Shown here: in pieces, positions 60,721 through 64,000 of the stretch | Layout of the letters: every line of letters begins with the position of its first letter | How positions within the stretch are numbered: position 1 is the stretch's first letter | Origin: Arctopsyche grandis | Lineage: Eukaryota; Arthropoda; Insecta; Trichoptera; Hydropsychidae | Direction of reading: 5' to 3' | Length of the DNA: 64,000 nt | Assembly: GCF_051622035.1 (NCBI RefSeq) | Contig: NC_135359.1 | Span: 15,189,501-15,253,500, forward strand | Made by a program: the position numbers and the translations under genes | Notes under the pieces: generated by a model | The model's input: the letters and a program-made list of their open reading frames with translations, nothing else | The model's database searches: none | What the model was told of the DNA's origin: nothing

Positions 60721-60747
60721 TATTAAGTAATTTTAGAGCGTTTTTTC

Positions 60748-60900
60748 TGTCGAGGCTATAGTCTAATGGCTAGCGACCTGTTCTGGGCGAGGGGGCCTTA
60801 GTTCGATTCCGTGATTTGCAATTAATTTTATTTTTCAAATATCGCTAAAATATAAATTAATTTCAATAATTTCAATTAAAAATATATATTTAATTGTTTT
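60748..60900 (+). repeat. tRNA-headed SINE, second member
   Basis: A box 'tagtctaatggctag' (60760) and B box 'agttcgattcc' (60800-60810). The body 'aaatatcgctaaaatataaa' matches the one after the head at 36226-36300. Confidence 0.55.
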
Positions 60901-61077
60901 ATATGAAAAGAAAAAAAAATGCTTCAAAACCTCGCTAAATGAAATTATTAAAATTACGTATTTTTATATGGCGAGAAGGAATATTTCAATTAATGTTTAA
61001 AAAAAAAAGGCGAAATGAAAAATTGGATTTGGCGTGATGTCCGAGACCATTAGCTCAATTAGACCCATATTCAGGTT

Positions 61078-61175
61078 ATTTGAGGTGATCGGTTCGAATC
61101 GCGACAAAGTCGTCTCGTCGAAAAATGGATTAATCGATTTTTATCGATTCATTCATTATGTTCGGCGAGAGTTAG
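61078..61175 (+). repeat. Shared palindromic block
   Basis: 'ggtgatcggttcgaatcgcg' through 'attatgttcggcgagagtt' is the reverse complement of 36391-36475 and parallels 44117-44200. It contains the self-complementary 'aatcgatttttatcgatt'. Confidence 0.65.
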
Positions 61176-61209
61176 GACACACACACACAGATTACCGTCT
61201 TTATATATA

Positions 61210-63521
61210 TGATTATAAAATTTATTATTTTTGATTTTCAACATGATTTTAAATACGAGTTTTTGCAATGTGATATACATACGTATATTTGACCGTGTAT
61301 GCATAGATGTATATTATATTCATACATGTACATACATACATATATTTATATGATAGTTGCAATTTAAAAAGAAAGTTGTTTTTCGATGACGAAATTAAGA
61401 ACTGAGCATTTAAGATCGTTGAAGTATGTATTTAGTAACTCAGGCGTGTTGATTTTCTCAATTTTAATTTTTAATATGTGGACAAAAGTGAAATGTCTAA
61501 GACGAATGGCAAGATAGAAGATAGTAGTAGACTGAGGTGTGCAGACGTAGTTTACCAACGTTCACCATTGGTCTATGGTGGGCATTCATGGTATGTCGAC
61601 CATTGCGGTTTCAACCATAATTCCGATCCATTTGCCCCCTTCCATGGTCTGGGCGATTGGCACATAGCAGAACCAGTGACTCTAGTCTGGACTGTTAGTT
61701 CACAAACTGGGGCGCACTAATTAAATTATATAATCACTGCAATATTTTCAGGTAACTATTCGATAATATGTGTACATATATATTTGTACATATGTATGTA
61801 TATTTTTTACTTATTTATTTATACTTTGTACACATACATATATTTATGAAAATATCTATTCGTTTTGAATTAAAGACGCGATCATTTTTTTTTGCCGGAA
61901 GACAATCATTTTGTTTTTATTAAGAATATTTAAAAAAGTTGTAAATATTTATTAATAAAAAAAAACTCAATGATTGTATTCCGGATATAAAGAAGATTGT
62001 ATCTAAAAATCAAAGTCTAATTGATTTATTTATACTATATTAAAAGTCTTTATATTATATAATGCTAATCCAATAAAAAAATACATATTTAATATGATTA
62101 TAATTTTCAAATAGCGAAACTATGGATACGAAATTTAAACATCGATAGAGTCGTCCACACATTTTGATGTTTCTCAATGAAAAGGAAAGTTACAAAACGG
62201 GTTTTTTATATGACGGGTTATTATGTGACGTATGTATAAGAAGTGGCAAGAAGCTATAGGATTTTCAGATAAGACAACATGAAAACCGGTTATTGACTCA
62301 TTGTCAAATACAAACTTGACTGTCACTTTTGCAAAGTGTTCTAAAAATGTCACCCGTTGCTTAGTTGCAAGTGTAAAATTAGTGTAAATTCAAAAATGAT
62401 AAAAATTCTTCTAGAATTGACGAAAAAGGCAAAATTCAAAAACCATCTCATATAAATTTTACAGTTATGTATGTATTTTTATCTTATAACCTAATGCGAT
62501 GAATTTTTCAAATATCCTATTCAGTGTTCGCCAAGTAGGTGTTTCTGGGCGTAGTTTATTTTTTAAGTATTATCCTATTGGCCTCTTCTTTATCTATACA
62601 TGCAGTCGACAGGGGTTTTCAATATTATAATAAAATAAATCAATAACAATGTAAATATTTTCGTTTTGATTATTGTAGATAAGGTCTGTCGGATTCTTTC
62701 TTTGTCGGGGAGGCTTATGCCTTGGCTCCCTTGAGAGGTTCTCCAGAATTTGCATGTTTGCAAAAATATACTTTCTTCTCATTCTCGTTTGTACTATTGG
62801 AAAGCTAAGTTCTGTCTGTGCTTCCGTATTCGACCTCAAATACCTGGACTTAATTGTTAGATTATTTTGAGATTTGAAATTTTGTTTTAAAGTAATATTT
62901 ACGCATTTCTAATTGATTTCTTAAATAATTATATTTAATTTAAAGTACATAATTATATAAAAATTTATATTTCATTTTTTTTGGTATTATTTTCAAATAA
63001 AATGAACATGTCTGCTGGCAGATAAATTATGCTTAGAGAAAAAGTATTTAGTTAAAAGTAATTGCTAAGGATAGGCGCTAGAGTGCTATTTTCCAGGAAA
63101 GACGGTTTGCTTATTGTCAACGTATAAAGCTAGAAAGCAAAAAAAAGGTTCACAATAGAAATTGACAATGGTGAGCCCATTTTTGTACTCTGGCGCCGAT
63201 CTGTAGTAATTGCATACTAAAATAGTCTCAATAAACTGGCATTGAAAGTACTAATATACCATAACTTTTCATTGCAATTATTTCTTTTCAAAATATGCTA
63301 CAATATGTATATACCTTTGCCAAATATTTGTACTTCATTGGTTAAAAAAAAGGTTCACGGCCAAAAAAATTAACAACACCCAGAATCACCCATCCTAGCG
63401 AACAATCGTGTAATAAGTAAAGATAAATTTTGAACTATGGTGTGTTTGTAAATATACACTTAAACATGTTCCACATACATATGTATCATATTATGTCATT
63501 GCCGTTTGCTTTTCAGATAAA
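61210..63521. other. Intergenic DNA upstream of lipase gene 8
   Basis: AT-rich with several 'tacatatgtatgta' words. A GC-richer open frame at 61478-61720 (+) ('SRLRCADVVYQRSPLVYGGH') is not recognised and has no clear splice context. No transposon protein was found. Two copies of 'aaaaaaggttcac' lie near 63145 and 63348. Confidence 0.4.
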
Positions 63522-64000
63522 ATGCAGAAACTTCACGTATTAATATCTATCGTATTACTTGTTAGTAATTTTATTATGAAGAGTGACTTACAAGAAACTG
63601 GAGTGGTGGCAAATATTGTTGATTTAGTTGAAAAAAGTTTCGTTCGATTTTTTCTGACAGATTGTGTCAATACTAAAAATATTTTACGATTAAATTATGA
63701 ACAGATGTCTTTAAAAACCATTCCAAGGCTTTCTTCAGTTTCTCTTGTTTTTTTCTCCGATAATTTCAAGGTAATATCTAATCCGTAAATTGAAAATAAT
63801 ACTGAATATGAACGTAGTAAAATTACATTATAATAAATTTTTAGATTAACTTTTCTTTGAACGAAGCAGCTTCAGCAATCCCCATATATTTAAGATACGA
63901 TCATAACAAATCAATGACAATTATAATCCACGGCCATTCTAATAGTCCATATACTTCGGAAATCGATCCAATAATTCAAACAATGAAAGAAAAAGGTGCT
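63522..64000 (+). CDS. Secreted phospholipase A1-type lipase, gene 8 (5' part only)
   Basis: Exon 63522-63770 (83 codons) then exon 63845 to the window end (52 codons), joined by a GT-AG intron in phase 0. Signal peptide 'MQKLHVLISIVLLVSNF'. After 'FFLTDC', where the other genes have an intron, reading continues without one ('VNTKNILRLNYEQMSLK'), so exons 1 and 2 are fused here. Exon 3 homologous sequence follows ('INFSLNEAASAIPIYLRYDH') with the oxyanion motif 'IIIHGHSNS'. The catalytic region lies beyond the window. An AG directly upstream of the ATG ('ttttcagataaaatg') could also be a 5' UTR splice site. Confidence 0.8.

Noticed and set aside
61478-61720. Possible lipase exon ('YGGHSWYVDHCG')
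   Set aside because: The superficial GGHS string lacks GxSxG and every other lipase feature, and no splice sites fit the conserved phases.
62594-62839. 81-codon open frame on the minus strand
   Set aside because: No recognisable domain, no promoter or splice signals; its composition fits background sequence.

Overview
The window is eukaryotic, AT-rich and almost certainly from an insect. Genes are split by short GT-AG introns. The flanks hold several LINE clades, LTR, hAT-like, piggyBac-like and Helitron-like remnants, very long (TA)n tracts, and many 'acatacatatgtatgta' stretches. I could not fix the insect order. No rRNA gene, credible tRNA gene or CRISPR array was seen. || The host content is one multigene family: secreted pancreatic-lipase-fold enzymes of the phospholipase A1 type. 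There are six complete five-exon genes: 5005-6359 (-), 10902-12279 (-), 16468-18687 (+), 30325-35409 (-), 45228-47427 (+) and 52913-54227 (-). The 5' part of a seventh runs off the right edge (63522-64000, +), and there is a dead relative at 7325-8018 (-). All complete genes share intron phases, a signal peptide, the Ser-Asp-His triad, and a lid loop between two cysteines cut to 3-5 residues. In this family a short lid accompanies phospholipase A1 rather than triglyceride lipase activity. || The striking structure is a young inverted amplification. One unit (5' flank, five-exon lipase, 3' flank, first exon of a further lipase) occurs three times in alternating orientation: unit 1 about 16195-19470 (+), unit 2 about 29540-35900 (-), unit 3 about 44700-48078 (+). 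Units 2 and 3 and their flanks form a large imperfect palindrome (29672-37801 against 42789-48078, with a 5 kb spacer), and by eye the two encode the same 345-residue protein. Near the 5' end of the units, in both arms, lie small palindromes with (TA)n cores. || The rest is mobile DNA. There are three RTE-type LINE copies (13312-15557, 20008-22990, 56968-59803), two of which end directly in (TA)n. A Jockey-type LINE with an unbroken 899-codon ORF2 sits in intron 2 of the unit 2 lipase. Three copies of a second Jockey/CR1-like LINE lie at 3117-3990, 24120-25180 and 54705-56965, and there is a 5'-truncated R1-clade LINE at 48775-50825. Also present are a compact gag-only LTR element (25184-27933), a solo LTR, a piggyBac-like MITE with TTAA/TTGA flanks, tRNA-headed SINEs, and Helitron-like ends (hairpin plus CTAG) beside GC-rich minisatellites.
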